NCBI RefSeq assembly: GCF_014200675.1
Contig: NZ_JACHCI010000002.1
Coordinates: 310,001 to 374,000, forward strand
Direction of reading: 5' to 3'
DNA: 64,000 bases
DNA from: Janthinobacterium saanense
GTDB taxonomy: Bacteria > Pseudomonadota > Gammaproteobacteria > Burkholderiales > Burkholderiaceae_D
The position numbers were made by a program, and so were the translations under genes. The notes beneath the pieces were generated by a model. The model was given only the letters and a program-made list of their open reading frames with translations. It made no database searches and was not told the origin of the DNA. This document shows positions 52,802 through 62,950 of the stretch, piece by piece. Every line of letters begins with the position of its first letter. The first letter of the stretch is position 1.

Positions 52802-55800
52802 CAGGCTACCTTGTTATAGTCGGTCGGGTGCGGTGCGTCTTTTTGCGCCACATGTATTTTTCCGCCAGCAATCGTGCGCAGCACCACGTAGAATACGGGG
52901 GTGAGCATCAGGCCAAACAGCGTCACGCCCAGCATGCCGAAGAACACCGCCACGCCCATCGCCTGGCGCATCTCGGCGCCGGCCCCTCCGGATAGCACCA
53001 GCGGTATCACGCCCATGATGAAGGCGATCGAGGTCATCAGGATGGGCCGCAGGCGCAGCCGGCTCGCTTCAATCGCCGCGGCCATCGGCGTACGGCCGTC
53101 ATGTTCGAGCTCGCGTGCAAATTCGACGATCAGGATGGCGTTTTTTGACGCCAGGCCGACCAGCACCATCATGCCGATCTGCGTGAAGATATTGTTGTCG
53201 CCACCGGTCAGCCACACCCCCGCCAGCGCCGACAGCACGCTCATGGGCACGATGAGGATCACCGCCAGCGGCAATGTCAGGCTTTCATACAGTGCCGCCA
53301 GCACCAGGAACACCAGCAGCACGCTGATGGGGAAGATCCACATGCCGGCGTTACCCGCCAGCACTTGCTGGTACGTCAGGTCGGTCCATTCGAACTTGAC
53401 GCCTTTCGGCAATACCTCGGCCGCGATACGTTCGGCCGCCGCCTGTGCTTCCCCGGAGGAATAGCCCGGCGCCGGCCCGCCGTTGAGGTCGGCGGCGGTA
53501 TGGCCGTTGTAGAGGACCACCGAGATCGGGCCATAGGTCGGCGTGACCGTTGCGAGCGACGCCAGCGGCACCATGTCGCCCGCGGCATTGCGGGTCTGCA
53601 GCTGCAGGATGTCGTCGGCGTTCTGGCGGTAAGGCGCATCCGCCTGTACCCGCACCTGATAGACACGGCCAAAGCGGTTGAAATCGTTCACGTACAGCGA
53701 ACCGAGGTAGGTCTGCATGGTGTTGAAGACGTCGGTCACGGGCACGCCCAGCTGTTTGGCCTTGACACGGTCCAGGTCTACATTCAGCTGGGGCACGTTG
53801 ATCTCGTAATTCGAGAACATGGACCCAAGCTCGGGCGCGCTGGCGGCGCGCTTGATAAATGCCGCCTTGGCCCGGTTGAGCGCCTCGTAGCCGACCGCGC
53901 CATGGTCTTCCAGCTGCATCTTGAAGCCGCCCAGCGTGCCTATGCCCAGCACTGGCGGTGGCGGAAACACGGCGATAAAAGCCCCTTTGATGCCGGCAAA
54001 TTGCTGGTTCAGGGAAGCGGCGATGGCGGCGGCGGACAGATCCTTGCCCTGGCGCTCGCGGAACGGCTTGAGCGGCACGAACACTACCGCAGCGTTCGAG
54101 CTATTGGTAAAGCCATCCACCGACAGGCCGGGAAACGCGACCGCATGCGCAGCGCCAGGCTGCTTCATGATGATGTCGCCCATGGCGCGGGTGACCTGCT
54201 CGCTGCGCTCCAGCGAGGCGCCATTGGGCAGGCGGGCAAAGGAAATCAGGTATTCCTTGTCTTGCGCAGGCACGAAACCGCCCGGCACGATGCGCGTCAC
54301 CAGCACGGTTACGCCCAGCAGCGCCGCATACACCACCAGCATCATGCCCTTGTGCCGCAACGCGCCCTTCACGCCGCGTCCATAGCTATCCGAGCCGCGC
54401 CGGAATAGCCGGTTGAACCAATCGAAGAAGGGGCCCAGCACGCGATTGATGGCGCGCGTCACCGCATCTTCCCTGGCACCATGCCCACGCAATAATAAGG
54501 CCGCCAGGGCGGGCGACAGGGTGAGCGAATTGAAGGCGGAAATGACCGTCGAAATGGCGATCGTCATGGCAAACTGCTTGTAAAACTGGCCAGTCAGTCC
54601 GCTCATGAACGCCAGCGGAACGAAGACGGCCACCAGCGTCAGGGCAATCGCGATGATGGGGCCGCTCACTTCCTGCATGGCTTTATAGGTCGCGTCGCGC
54701 GCATTGAGGCCCGATGCGATATTGCGCTCCACATTTTCCACCACCACGATCGCATCGTCGACCACGATGCCTATCGCCAGCACCATGCCAAACAGGGATA
54801 GCGCATTGATGGAGAAACCGAAGGCCAGCAACAGCGCAAAAGTGCCGACGATCGATACCGGCACCGCAATCAGGGGGATAATCGAGGTGCGCCAGGTTTG
54901 CAGGAACACAATCACCACCACGACCACCAGCGCAATGGCTTCCAGCACTGTGTGGATGACCGCCTCGATGCTCGATTTAACGAAGCGCGTCGGGTCATAC
55001 ACGATGCTGTATTCCACGTCCTGCGGAAAATCGGCGCTCAATTCCTTCAAGGCGGCGCGCACATCGTCGGCGATCTGCAGCGAATTGGCGCCCGGACTCT
55101 GGTTGATGGACAGCGCAATGGCGGGCTTGTTGTCCAGCATCGAACGCCGCCCATATTCGGCGGCGCCCAGTTCTATCCTGGCAATGTCGCGCAGGTAAGT
55201 CACGGCGCCATCGGCAGTCTTTACCACGATGGCGCCGAATTCCTCCTCGGTCGACAGCCGGCCGCGCGCATTCACCGACAGTTCCAGCGGCGCGCCCGGC
55301 ACCGACGGCGAAGCGCCCACCACGCCGGCGGCAACCTGTACGTTCTGCTCGCGGATCGCGCTCACCACATCCATCGCGGTCAGCTTGCGCTGGGCGATAC
55401 GGGCGGGATCGAGCCAGACCCGCATGGCATAGTCACCGGCGCCCCAAAGTTGCACCTCGGCTACGCCATTTATGCGCGCCAACCGGTCGCGCACGTTCAG
55501 CAGCGCGTAGTTGCGCAGGTAAGTGATGTCGTAGCGGCCATGCGGCGACAGCAGATGCAGGAACATGGTCACCGTCGGCGAACTTTTGGTGGTGGTCACG
55601 CCGAGACGCTGCACATCTTCCGGCAAGCGCGGCAGCGCCTGGTTCACGCGGTTCTGTACCAGCTGCGCCGCCAGGTCGGGATTGGTGCCGAGCTGAAAGG
55701 TCACCGTGAGTGTCAGATTGCCATCATTGGTCGATTGCGACTGCATGTACAGCATGTTTTCCACGCCATTGACTTGCTCTTCCAGCGGCGCCGCGACTGC

Positions 55801-55983
55801 CTCGGCGATGACCTTCGGATTGGCCCCCGGATACTGGGCATGCACGATCACGGACGGTGGCACCACCTCCGGATACTCCGATATCGGTAGCTGGAACACG
55901 GCGACCAGGCCAGCGAGCAGAATGATGACGGACAGCACGCCGGCAAAGATCGGCCGGTCGATAAAGAATCTGGAGATATTCAT
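52801..55983 (-). CDS. RND multidrug efflux permease (HAE1 family)
   Basis: A 1060-residue inner-membrane proton/drug antiporter of the AcrB/MexB/MexF type. It has two membrane halves and two periplasmic porter loops. The proton-relay residues are present: Asp409-Asp410 in GIVVDDAIVVVENVER and Lys947 in GLASKNAIL. It sits between the adaptor gene (ATGA overlap at its start) and the broken outer-membrane factor gene (TGATG overlap at its end), forming one operon. Substrate range cannot be told. Confidence 0.92.
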   Translation of the reverse strand: MNISRFFIDRPIFAGVLSVIILLAGLVAVFQLPISEYPEVVPPSVIVHAQYPGANPKVIAEAVAAPLEEQVNGVENMLYMQSQSTNDGNLTLTVTFQLGTNPDLAAQLVQNRVNQALPRLPEDVQRLGVTTTKSSPTVTMFLHLLSPHGRYDITYLRNYALLNVRDRLARINGVAEVQLWGAGDYAMRVWLDPARIAQRKLTAMDVVSAIREQNVQVAAGVVGASPSVPGAPLELSVNARGRLSTEEEFGAIVVKTADGAVTYLRDIARIELGAAEYGRRSMLDNKPAIALSINQSPGANSLQIADDVRAALKELSADFPQDVEYSIVYDPTRFVKSSIEAVIHTVLEAIALVVVVVIVFLQTWRTSIIPLIAVPVSIVGTFALLLAFGFSINALSLFGMVLAIGIVVDDAIVVVENVERNIASGLNARDATYKAMQEVSGPIIAIALTLVAVFVPLAFMSGLTGQFYKQFAMTIAISTVISAFNSLTLSPALAALLLRGHGAREDAVTRAINRVLGPFFDWFNRLFRRGSDSYGRGVKGALRHKGMMLVVYAALLGVTVLVTRIVPGGFVPAQDKEYLISFARLPNGASLERSEQVTRAMGDIIMKQPGAAHAVAFPGLSVDGFTNSSNAAVVFVPLKPFRERQGKDLSAAAIAASLNQQFAGIKGAFIAVFPPPPVLGIGTLGGFKMQLEDHGAVGYEALNRAKAAFIKRAASAPELGSMFSNYEINVPQLNVDLDRVKAKQLGVPVTDVFNTMQTYLGSLYVNDFNRFGRVYQVRVQADAPYRQNADDILQLQTRNAAGDMVPLASLATVTPTYGPISVVLYNGHTAADLNGGPAPGYSSGEAQAAAERIAAEVLPKGVKFEWTDLTYQQVLAGNAGMWIFPISVLLVFLVLAALYESLTLPLAVILIVPMSVLSALAGVWLTGGDNNIFTQIGMMVLVGLASKNAILIVEFARELEHDGRTPMAAAIEASRLRLRPILMTSIAFIMGVIPLVLSGGAGAEMRQAMGVAVFFGMLGVTLFGLMLTPVFYVVLRTIAGGKIHVAQKDAPHPTDYNKVA

Positions 55984-57167
55984 CGGATCGTGCTCTCCGC
56001 CAGCTGGCCGGCGCCTGGCGTGCCGCCCATCGCCACCAGATGCGCGCGCACCCTGGCGTCGGCCTGGATGCGTTGCGCGCCGTTGACCACCACCCGTTCC
56101 CCGGCCTGCAAGCCGTCATTAATGACGCGCAGATTGCCGCGCAAGGCGCCCACCTGCACTTCCCGGTAAATGGCGCGGTCTTGCTGATCGATCACATAAA
56201 CAAACTTCCTGGACTGGTCCGTGCCGATGACGGCGTCGTCGACCAGCAGCGCCGCGTGCGGCGCGCCGCCGCCCATGCGGATGCGCGCATACAGGCCGGG
56301 CACCAGCACGCCGTCGCGGTTGTCGAAGCGGGCCCGCATGCGTATCGTGCCCGACGACGGATTCAGGCGGTTGTCCACCGACTGCATTTCGCCCTGGCGG
56401 GGATAACCCATTTCACCGACCAGTCCCAGCTCGGCGGCAACCTTGCCGCCCTGGCGGGTGCGGCTGCTGTATTGCAGATAGCTTTGTTCGTCCGCATCGA
56501 ATTCCGCATACATCGGCGACACCGACACGATCGTCGTCAGCGGCGCGGCGCCTGCGCCCGTGCCAACAACATTGCCCAACGTCATTTCAGCGCGGGACAC
56601 CCGGCCGGCAATCGGCGCGGCGATGCGCGTATGGTCCAGATTGATTTTCGCCGCCGCCAGTGCGGCGCGCGCCGATTGCAGATTGGCCGCCGCTTCGCGC
56701 GCGGCATTGCGTTTTTCGTCGTAATCGCGGCGGGCAATCGCGTTGTCGCCGATCAGGCGTTGTGCGCGTTCGCCGTCGGCCTGCAGATAATCGGCACGCG
56801 CCTGCGCCGCCGCCAGCAAGCCCGTGGCACGGTCCACTTCCGCCTGGTACGGGCGGGGATCGATGACGAACAGCAGATCGCCTTTTTGCACCAGCGCACC
56901 GTCGCGGATGTGGACTGCAACGATGGCGCCGGACACTTGCGGCCGTATTTCAACCTGTTCCACCGCCGCCAGGCGGCCGGAATAGGTGTGCAGCTCAGTA
57001 ATGGTTTGTTGCAGCACGACGGCCACGTCCACTTCCGGCGAGGCGGCCTGGGATGACGGTGGCGGCGTACCGGCCCGCAGCGCGCCATACGTGCCCAAGC
57101 CGGCCACGGCGATGGCGACCAGCGAGGCCGAGGCCATCCTGGAGCGGGAAAAAGAAAAAAGAGACAT
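55980..57167 (-). CDS. RND efflux periplasmic adaptor (MFP/HlyD family)
   Basis: A 395-residue membrane-fusion protein with an N-terminal hydrophobic anchor. The lipoyl halves are GRLAAVEQVEIRPQVSGAIV and IAAPIAGRVSRAEM, separated by a coiled-coil hairpin (~100-165). Beta-barrel segments follow (GEMGYPRQGEMQSVDN and GTIRMRARFDN). It links the RND pump to an outer-membrane channel. The ATG at 57167 is chosen; the frame is open to a TTG at 57200. It is first in the operon and divergent from a GlxA-type regulator gene. Confidence 0.9.
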   Translation of the reverse strand: MSLFSFSRSRMASASLVAIAVAGLGTYGALRAGTPPPSSQAASPEVDVAVVLQQTITELHTYSGRLAAVEQVEIRPQVSGAIVAVHIRDGALVQKGDLLFVIDPRPYQAEVDRATGLLAAAQARADYLQADGERAQRLIGDNAIARRDYDEKRNAAREAAANLQSARAALAAAKINLDHTRIAAPIAGRVSRAEMTLGNVVGTGAGAAPLTTIVSVSPMYAEFDADEQSYLQYSSRTRQGGKVAAELGLVGEMGYPRQGEMQSVDNRLNPSSGTIRMRARFDNRDGVLVPGLYARIRMGGGAPHAALLVDDAVIGTDQSRKFVYVIDQQDRAIYREVQVGALRGNLRVINDGLQAGERVVVNGAQRIQADARVRAHLVAMGGTPGAGQLAESTIR

Positions 57168-57186
57168 AAGGGATTTCACAAGATAG

Positions 57187-57200
57187 TTGCGGTGCCGCAA
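57187..57200. promoter_or_regulatory. dyad in the efflux operon/glxA spacer
   Basis: TTGCGG-TG-CCGCAA, a perfect 6-bp dyad with a 2-base centre, lies 20 bases upstream of the adaptor ATG. It is a candidate operator for the efflux operon. Confidence 0.4.
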
Positions 57201-57336
57201 TTCTCAGTGATGGCTACGGCAACGCAAAGGACGCAGTTCCCTCGTTTCTAGTCATCGACTGGCGTGCTCCTGTCATGACGGTTTTTGAGGGAAATATGTC
57301 ATTGTCGCCACTGCCATTTTGTTGCATCATGGCCCC

Positions 57337-58353
57337 ATGCATACCATAGACGATCTCAAGGAACCTCCCCTGCCCCAGGATAGCGCCGCCGGCAACGCAC
57401 GCGACATTGCATTCCTGGTGTACCCCGGCTTCCAGATACAGGACCTGAGCGGGCCATTGGCGGCGTTCGAGGTGGCGGCAACGATCCACGGCGGCTGCCG
57501 CTACCTGTGCGAGGTGGTGTCGCTCGCGGGCGGCGCCATCTGCAGTTCGTCGGGGCTGGAAGTCGTGACCCGCCAGATCCGCGCCCGGCCCTATGACACG
57601 CTGCTGGTGGTGGGTGGCTCGATGTCGGCCGATCCGGCCATTCTTCCTGCGATCTCCGACCAGCTCAATATCGCCGCCATGCGCGGCAGTCGGCGCATCG
57701 CCAGCGTCTGCACCGGCGCCTTCCTGCTGGCTGCAGCCGGCCTGCTCGATGGCCGGCGCGCGACCACCCATTGGAAATATGCGGCGCGTCTGCAACGCCA
57801 ATATCCAAAGATCAAGGTGGAAGGAGACCGTATATTTACCAAGGACCAGGGAATCTGGACTTCGGCCGGCGTGACCTCCGGCATCGACCTGGCGCTGGCC
57901 ATGATCGAGGAAGACCTGGGCAGCGACGTCGCGCGCGACACCGCGCAGATGCTGGTGGTATATCACCGGCGGCCGGGCAATCAATCGCAGTTCTCAGCCA
58001 TGGCTGCCATGGAGCCCGAGTCGGACCGCATCCGGCAAGTGCTGATTTATATGCGGGAACATCTGCGGCAAGAGCTGTCGACGGAGCATCTTGCTGCCGT
58101 CGCCTGCCTGAGCCCGCGTCAATTCGGCCGTTCCTTCCTGACGGAGACGGGCGAAACGCCGGCGAAGGCGGTCGAGCGGCTGCGCGTGGAAGTGGCGCGG
58201 CTGAAGGTAGAACGCAGCGCCGAACCGATTGAAATCATTGCCCGCACCTCCGGCTTTGCCGATCCTGAACGGATGCGGCGCGCCTTCATCCGCGTGACCG
58301 GCCATCCGCCGCAAAGCATACGCCGCATGGCGGGCCATGTCGGTCAAGCCTGA
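57337..58353 (+). CDS. GlxA-family transcriptional regulator (DJ-1/PfpI plus AraC HTH)
   Basis: A 338-residue regulator. The N-terminal DJ-1/PfpI-like domain is at residues ~20-190 (IAFLVYPGFQIQDLSGPL, SVCTGAFLLAAAGLLDGRRATTHW, with the Cys of the elbow kept). The C-terminal AraC-type double helix-turn-helix is at ~225-330 (LAAVACLSPRQFGRSFLTETG). It is divergent from the RND efflux operon, with a dyad in the spacer, so it may control the pump. The ATG at 57337 is preferred over an upstream TTG. Confidence 0.85.
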   Translation: MHTIDDLKEPPLPQDSAAGNARDIAFLVYPGFQIQDLSGPLAAFEVAATIHGGCRYLCEVVSLAGGAICSSSGLEVVTRQIRARPYDTLLVVGGSMSADPAILPAISDQLNIAAMRGSRRIASVCTGAFLLAAAGLLDGRRATTHWKYAARLQRQYPKIKVEGDRIFTKDQGIWTSAGVTSGIDLALAMIEEDLGSDVARDTAQMLVVYHRRPGNQSQFSAMAAMEPESDRIRQVLIYMREHLRQELSTEHLAAVACLSPRQFGRSFLTETGETPAKAVERLRVEVARLKVERSAEPIEIIARTSGFADPERMRRAFIRVTGHPPQSIRRMAGHVGQA

Positions 58354-58373
58354 ACCTGCGCAGCCGTCTAACT

Positions 58374-59162
58374 TTAGATACCCACAACCGTATAACCGCC
58401 ATCGACCAGCAGGTTTTGTCCTGTTACAAAGCGTGCCTCATCGCTCGATAACCAGACAGCCACGTCGCCCACGTCGGCTGGCTGGCCTACCCTGCGCAGT
58501 GGCGTGGTGGCGGCGAAGGTATCGGCCAGCGCATCGTTGCCACCCAGGCGCTCGAACATGGGCGTAGCGATAATCCCGGGCAAGATGGTGTTGACACGTA
58601 TGCCCAGCGGTCCCAGTTCCACCGCCAGCGCGCGTGTCATGGCCAGCAAACCACCCTTGCTGGCGGCGTAGGCGGAAGAGCCACTGACCGCCGTGTCCGC
58701 CAGCCACGAACTGGTGTTGACGATGACGCCGCCGCCATTCCTGGTCATGGCTTGCGCGGCATATTTAATGCAAAGCCATACACCTTTCAGGTTGATGCCG
58801 ATCACATGATCGAAGTCATTTTCTGTCAATTCGGTGATCGGTGCGAAAGCGCCTTCCGTACCCGCATTGTTAAAAACGATGTCGAGGCCGTCAAAAGCGC
58901 TTGATGTGCGCTTCACCATCGCTTCGGCTTCGGCGGCAACAGACACATCGGCTACCACGGCAATCGCCATGCCACCCGTATCGCGTATCAAATTGACTGT
59001 TTCCTGCAACTTTTCCAACGTTCGGCCGGCCACTGCCACCTTCGCACCCTGACGGGCATAGGCTAATGCTGCGGCACGGCCGATGCCGCTGCCGCCGCCC
59101 GTGACAAGGGCAACTTTCCCCGTAAAACGTTGATCGATAGATGTTTGGCTAGTGTTTCCCAT
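58374..59162 (-). CDS. short-chain dehydrogenase/reductase
   Basis: A 262-residue classical SDR. The Rossmann start is VALVTGGGSGIGRA (TGxxxGIG). The NNAG motif is NNAGTEG, and the catalytic Ser-Tyr-Lys set is in VNTSSW, then SAYAASKG. The C-terminal end is GQNLLVDGGYTV. It acts on an unknown alcohol or ketone with NAD(P). It is divergent from a LysR gene that probably controls it. Confidence 0.88.
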   Translation of the reverse strand: MGNTSQTSIDQRFTGKVALVTGGGSGIGRAAALAYARQGAKVAVAGRTLEKLQETVNLIRDTGGMAIAVVADVSVAAEAEAMVKRTSSAFDGLDIVFNNAGTEGAFAPITELTENDFDHVIGINLKGVWLCIKYAAQAMTRNGGGVIVNTSSWLADTAVSGSSAYAASKGGLLAMTRALAVELGPLGIRVNTILPGIIATPMFERLGGNDALADTFAATTPLRRVGQPADVGDVAVWLSSDEARFVTGQNLLVDGGYTVVGI

Positions 59163-59251
59163 GGTATGTGCTTTCAGTGGTCAGAGAATGCCAGTCTAGC
59201 GCCGTACATTCATGGTGATAAGCCACATTTCCCCCATGACCTTGCTGGCCC

Positions 59252-59265
59252 TGATTCATCAATCA
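59252..59265. promoter_or_regulatory. dyad between SDR and LysR genes
   Basis: TGATT-CATC-AATCA, a perfect 5-bp inverted repeat with a 4-base centre, lies about 30 bases before the LysR ATG in the shared spacer. It is a candidate LysR operator. Confidence 0.35.
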
Positions 59266-59293
59266 AGCTTGCCATTTGCAGTAGAATCACTGT

Positions 59294-60226
59294 ATGCGCC
59301 CTCATGAATTTGCCGAACTATCTGCCTTTATCGCTATTGCTGAAGAAGGCAGTTTCCGCCGTGCAGCGGCCCGCCTGAATCTGAGCTCGTCTACTCTCAG
59401 CCACTCCTTGCGCGCACTCGAGCAGAGGCTGGATGTACGCCTGCTTCAACGCACAACGCGCTCCGTATCGTTGACCGACGCGGGCACCGCCTTGCTGGCG
59501 CAAATCGCCCCGGCATTCAGCAGCATCGCCGCCGCCATCGATGGCGTGAATGCGTTTCGCGAGCGGCCGCGCGGCACCGTGCGCCTGAACGTGCCTTTGC
59601 TGGCGGCGCAAATGATATTGGCGCCACGGCTGGGGCAATTCCATGCTGCCTATCCCGATATCGTGCTGGAAGTGGCCATCAATGACGGTTTTGTCGATAT
59701 CGTGCGCGAGGGCTACGATGCGGGCATACGTTTGGGCGAAAGCGTGGAACTGGACATGGCGGCTGTGCCCGTCAGCGGCACGCAGCGCCTGGCCATCGTC
59801 GGCGTACCGGCTTATTTTGCGCAACATGCCGCACCACGGACACCGCATGACTTGCAGGCACACAGTTGCATCGGCTACCGCCTGGTGACAGGGGGCGCCT
59901 TGTGCCGCTGGCAATTCGCCAGGGATGGCCACGCGCTGGAAATACAGGTTGGCGGCCCCATGGTGCTAGGTACGCCCGGCTTGATGCTCGATGCGGCATT
60001 GGCAGGCGTGGGCCTGGCTTGCGCACTGGAAAGTACCGTCACCGGGCATCTTGCCGCAGGCCGGCTGGTGCGCGTACTCGACGACTGGTGCCCGCCATTT
60101 GCCGGCTTTCATCTGTACTACCCCAGCCGTCGCCAGATGCCAGCCGCCCTGCGCGCTTTGATCGACTTCCTCCGCTTCGATGAGGCGGCCCTGCCTGGGA
60201 ATGAAAGCCAAAACATTTCAATCTAG
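59294..60226 (+). CDS. LysR-family transcriptional regulator
   Basis: A 310-residue LysR-type regulator of the common 'ELSAFIAIAEEGSFRRAAARLNLSSSTLSHSLRALE' group (helix-turn-helix at residues 5-62) with the usual effector domain (RLNVPLLAAQMILAPRL). It is divergent from the SDR gene with 131 bases between starts, and probably regulates it. Confidence 0.88.
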   Translation: MRPHEFAELSAFIAIAEEGSFRRAAARLNLSSSTLSHSLRALEQRLDVRLLQRTTRSVSLTDAGTALLAQIAPAFSSIAAAIDGVNAFRERPRGTVRLNVPLLAAQMILAPRLGQFHAAYPDIVLEVAINDGFVDIVREGYDAGIRLGESVELDMAAVPVSGTQRLAIVGVPAYFAQHAAPRTPHDLQAHSCIGYRLVTGGALCRWQFARDGHALEIQVGGPMVLGTPGLMLDAALAGVGLACALESTVTGHLAAGRLVRVLDDWCPPFAGFHLYYPSRRQMPAALRALIDFLRFDEAALPGNESQNISI

Positions 60227-60289
60227 ACAATTTCAATCTGACACGCTATCTTCATGGATCTTGCCGGCTTAGCCGGCAGCCACATCACC

Positions 60290-61360
60290 ATGAAAGCCCC
60301 CATGCGCAAACTCGGTCCTGTCTTGATATTGCTGGCCTTAATCGTCCTGTCCTGCTTCGGCCTGGCGCAAGCGGCTTCCCCTCAGCCAGTGTGTGCCACG
60401 CCAGAACAAACCATCCATGAGCAAGGCTATGTGCCCATCAATGGCATCGAGCAATGGATCACGATCAAGGGTACGCGTTGCGGCAATCCCGTGATTCTGT
60501 TTTTGCATGGCGGTCCCGGCAATCCGTTGAGTCCCTTTGCCGACAACATTTATGCCGGCTGGGAACAGTACTACACGCTGGTGCAATGGGACCAGCGCGG
60601 TGCGGGCATGACGTATGGCAAGAATCGCCCGGCGGACGATGTGCCCTTGACCTTGGAACAGATGCGCGACGACGGGATCGCCGTTGCCACGTATCTGCAG
60701 CAGCATCTGGGTCAGCAAAAAGTGATTTTGATGGGCAGTTCCTGGGGTTCCATCCTGGGCGTGTACATGGCCAAGGCGCGCCCTGATCTGTTCCACGCCT
60801 ATATCGGCACGGCGCAGGTGGTCAATGCGCAAGCCAATCTAAGCTCCATGTACCGCCAGATAATGGCGCTGGCGCAAGCGGCCAAAGACACTGTGACAGT
60901 AGAAAAGCTGACGGCGCTGGGTGCCCCGCCATGGCGCGATCCGCGCAATTTCGGCATCTTGCGCCGGTTTGACCGCAAGTATGAAGCGCTGGTGACGGAT
61001 GCGCCGCCGAAAGCCTGGTGGCGGCCGGCAGCTTTGTATGCCACGCCGCAAGCGCTGAGCGATGCCGAAGCGGGCGACGATTATTCCTACCTTCAATTCA
61101 TGGGCTGGCAAGGCGATGGCATGTTTGCCAGGGTGAACTTGCCGGCCCTGGGCAGTCACTTTGACGTGCCTGTGTATCTGCTGATGGGCGAGGAAGATTT
61201 TCTCAGCTCGGCGGCTATCGCGCGCAGCTACTTCGACAGCATCCAGGCGCCGCAGAAAAGTTTTGTAGTGGTGCCGCGCGCCGGGCACGACCCGAACCAG
61301 GCCGTGCTCGATGCGCAGTGGCGCCTGTTGCGAGAGCAAGTTACGCCCTTGCTACATTAG
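60290..61360 (+). CDS. exported alpha/beta hydrolase, proline iminopeptidase-like
   Basis: A ~356-residue alpha/beta hydrolase with an N-terminal signal peptide (LILLALIVLSCFGLAQAA). Motifs are the oxyanion word LFLHGGPGNPLS, WDQRGAGMTYG, the nucleophile elbow GSSWGS and a C-terminal RAGHDPN with the catalytic His. The HGGPG and WDQRGAG words place it near prolyl aminopeptidases. In-frame ATGs at 60254, 60290 and 60302 are all possible, without a strong binding site. Its 3' end overlaps the convergent MFS gene by 20 bases. Confidence 0.8.
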   Translation: MKAPMRKLGPVLILLALIVLSCFGLAQAASPQPVCATPEQTIHEQGYVPINGIEQWITIKGTRCGNPVILFLHGGPGNPLSPFADNIYAGWEQYYTLVQWDQRGAGMTYGKNRPADDVPLTLEQMRDDGIAVATYLQQHLGQQKVILMGSSWGSILGVYMAKARPDLFHAYIGTAQVVNAQANLSSMYRQIMALAQAAKDTVTVEKLTALGAPPWRDPRNFGILRRFDRKYEALVTDAPPKAWWRPAALYATPQALSDAEAGDDYSYLQFMGWQGDGMFARVNLPALGSHFDVPVYLLMGEEDFLSSAAIARSYFDSIQAPQKSFVVVPRAGHDPNQAVLDAQWRLLREQVTPLLH

Positions 61361-62831
61361 CCCGGATATTCAAGTAACGGATCGCCATCGCCGCCAGCAT
61401 CAGGATGCCCGAGGCGGTGGCCAGCACCACGATAAATGCCTGGTCGAAAGCCGAGCGGGCCAGTTCCGACACTTGCAAGCCCAGTTCGGCCGGCAATTGT
61501 TCGGCAGCCATCAGGGCGGCGTCCAGCGTATCGTGGGCGTTCGGCAGCAGGCCGGCGCTTTCCGGGATCACCAGGGTGGCGCTGTAGACGGCCGACAAGA
61601 TCGTGCCCAATACCGTCACGCCGATCACGGCACCCAGTTCATACGACACTTCCTCGATCGAGGCCGCCATGCCCGCCTGTTGCGGCGCCACGTTCAGCAT
61701 CACGGCGTTCGATGCAGCCGTCATCACGGCGCCCAATCCCAAGCCCAGCACTACCAGGCTGGCGATTTGCGCCGGCACGGCGGCATTGTGCAGCAGCAAA
61801 TAGGCGGCCATGCCGATGCCGGACAACAGCAGCGAGCCCCACAAGACCATCGCCTTGTCGGCCCGCGGCAGCATGAAGCCGGTGATGGGGCCGGCAAACA
61901 CGGACGCCAGCGGCAGCGGCAACAGCAGTAAGCCCGCTTCCAGCGGCGACAGTTCACGCACCAGTTGCAGATGCTGGCTCAGCGCCAGTTCCATGCCGAT
62001 CAGGGCTGCCGAAGCGACCATGGCGGCGGCCACCGCGCTGGAAAACGGCAGCGCGCGGAACAGTTCGAAGTCGATCAGCGGCTTGGCCTGGCGGTTCTGC
62101 CTGCGCACGAAAGCGATGGTAAAGATGGCGCCCACGGCCAGCGCGATGGCGGCGATCAGGTAGGACGGCGAGGATTTGCCCAGTTCCTTGATGGCGTACA
62201 CGCCACCGAGCAAGCCCATCATGATTTGCAGCGAACCCGCCAGATCCCAGGGTTTATCGCGGTTGCCTGCCCGCTTGGGTAGAATCAGCAAGGCCAGCAC
62301 CACGGTCAGCAACACGATAGGCACGTTGATCAGGAAGACTGAACCCCACCAGTAGTGTTCCAGCAAGAAACCGCCCAGCACGGGGCCGAAAGCGGCGCCG
62401 CCCGAAGCGATGGCGGCCCACACGCCGATGGCGAACGAGCGCTCGCGGCGGTCGCTGAAGGTCAGGCGGATGATGGACAAGGTGGCCGGCATCATCAGCG
62501 CGGCGCCGACGGCCAGCAGCACGCGGGCCACGATCAGCCAGGCGGGCGTGGGCGAGAACGCGGCGCACAGCGAAGCGGCGCCAAATACGGCCAGGCCGGC
62601 GAGGAAGACGGGTTTATGGCCGAGGCGGTCACCCAGCGTGCCGAAGCCGGGCAGCAAGCCGCAGACGACCAGGGAATAGATATTGATGATCCACAGCTTT
62701 TGCGAGGCGGTGGCCTGCAATTCGCGGGTCAGCCCGGGCAGCGCTGTGTACAGCACGGTCATGTCGACCACGATGAGGAACAGGGCGCTGGAGACGATGG
62801 CCAGGGTCAGCCACTTTTGGAGGGTATGCAT
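61341..62831 (-). CDS. MFS drug exporter, DHA2 (14-helix) family, SmvA/QacA-like
   Basis: A 496-residue membrane protein with about 14 helices. It has the DHA2 motif C region (MMPATLSIIRLTF, IGVWAAIASGGAAFGPVLGGFLLEHYWWGSVFLINVP) and the motif D start FLIVVDMTVLYTALPGL. This is the SmvA/QacA branch that exports cationic drugs and dyes. The ATG at 62831 is chosen; the long upstream open frame is antisense to the GNAT gene. Convergent overlap of 20 bases with the hydrolase gene. Confidence 0.88.
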   Translation of the reverse strand: MHTLQKWLTLAIVSSALFLIVVDMTVLYTALPGLTRELQATASQKLWIINIYSLVVCGLLPGFGTLGDRLGHKPVFLAGLAVFGAASLCAAFSPTPAWLIVARVLLAVGAALMMPATLSIIRLTFSDRRERSFAIGVWAAIASGGAAFGPVLGGFLLEHYWWGSVFLINVPIVLLTVVLALLILPKRAGNRDKPWDLAGSLQIMMGLLGGVYAIKELGKSSPSYLIAAIALAVGAIFTIAFVRRQNRQAKPLIDFELFRALPFSSAVAAAMVASAALIGMELALSQHLQLVRELSPLEAGLLLLPLPLASVFAGPITGFMLPRADKAMVLWGSLLLSGIGMAAYLLLHNAAVPAQIASLVVLGLGLGAVMTAASNAVMLNVAPQQAGMAASIEEVSYELGAVIGVTVLGTILSAVYSATLVIPESAGLLPNAHDTLDAALMAAEQLPAELGLQVSELARSAFDQAFIVVLATASGILMLAAMAIRYLNIRANVARA

Positions 62832-62950
62832 AGGCAACTCATTTCTATTTACAACTATCGGTGTGCGTAAAAGCCTTGTTGCGCAGGTTTTTGCCACGCA
62901 AGTTCTTGGTATGAGGATACAGCGCGTGCGGCGTACGTCGCGGCAGGTCG

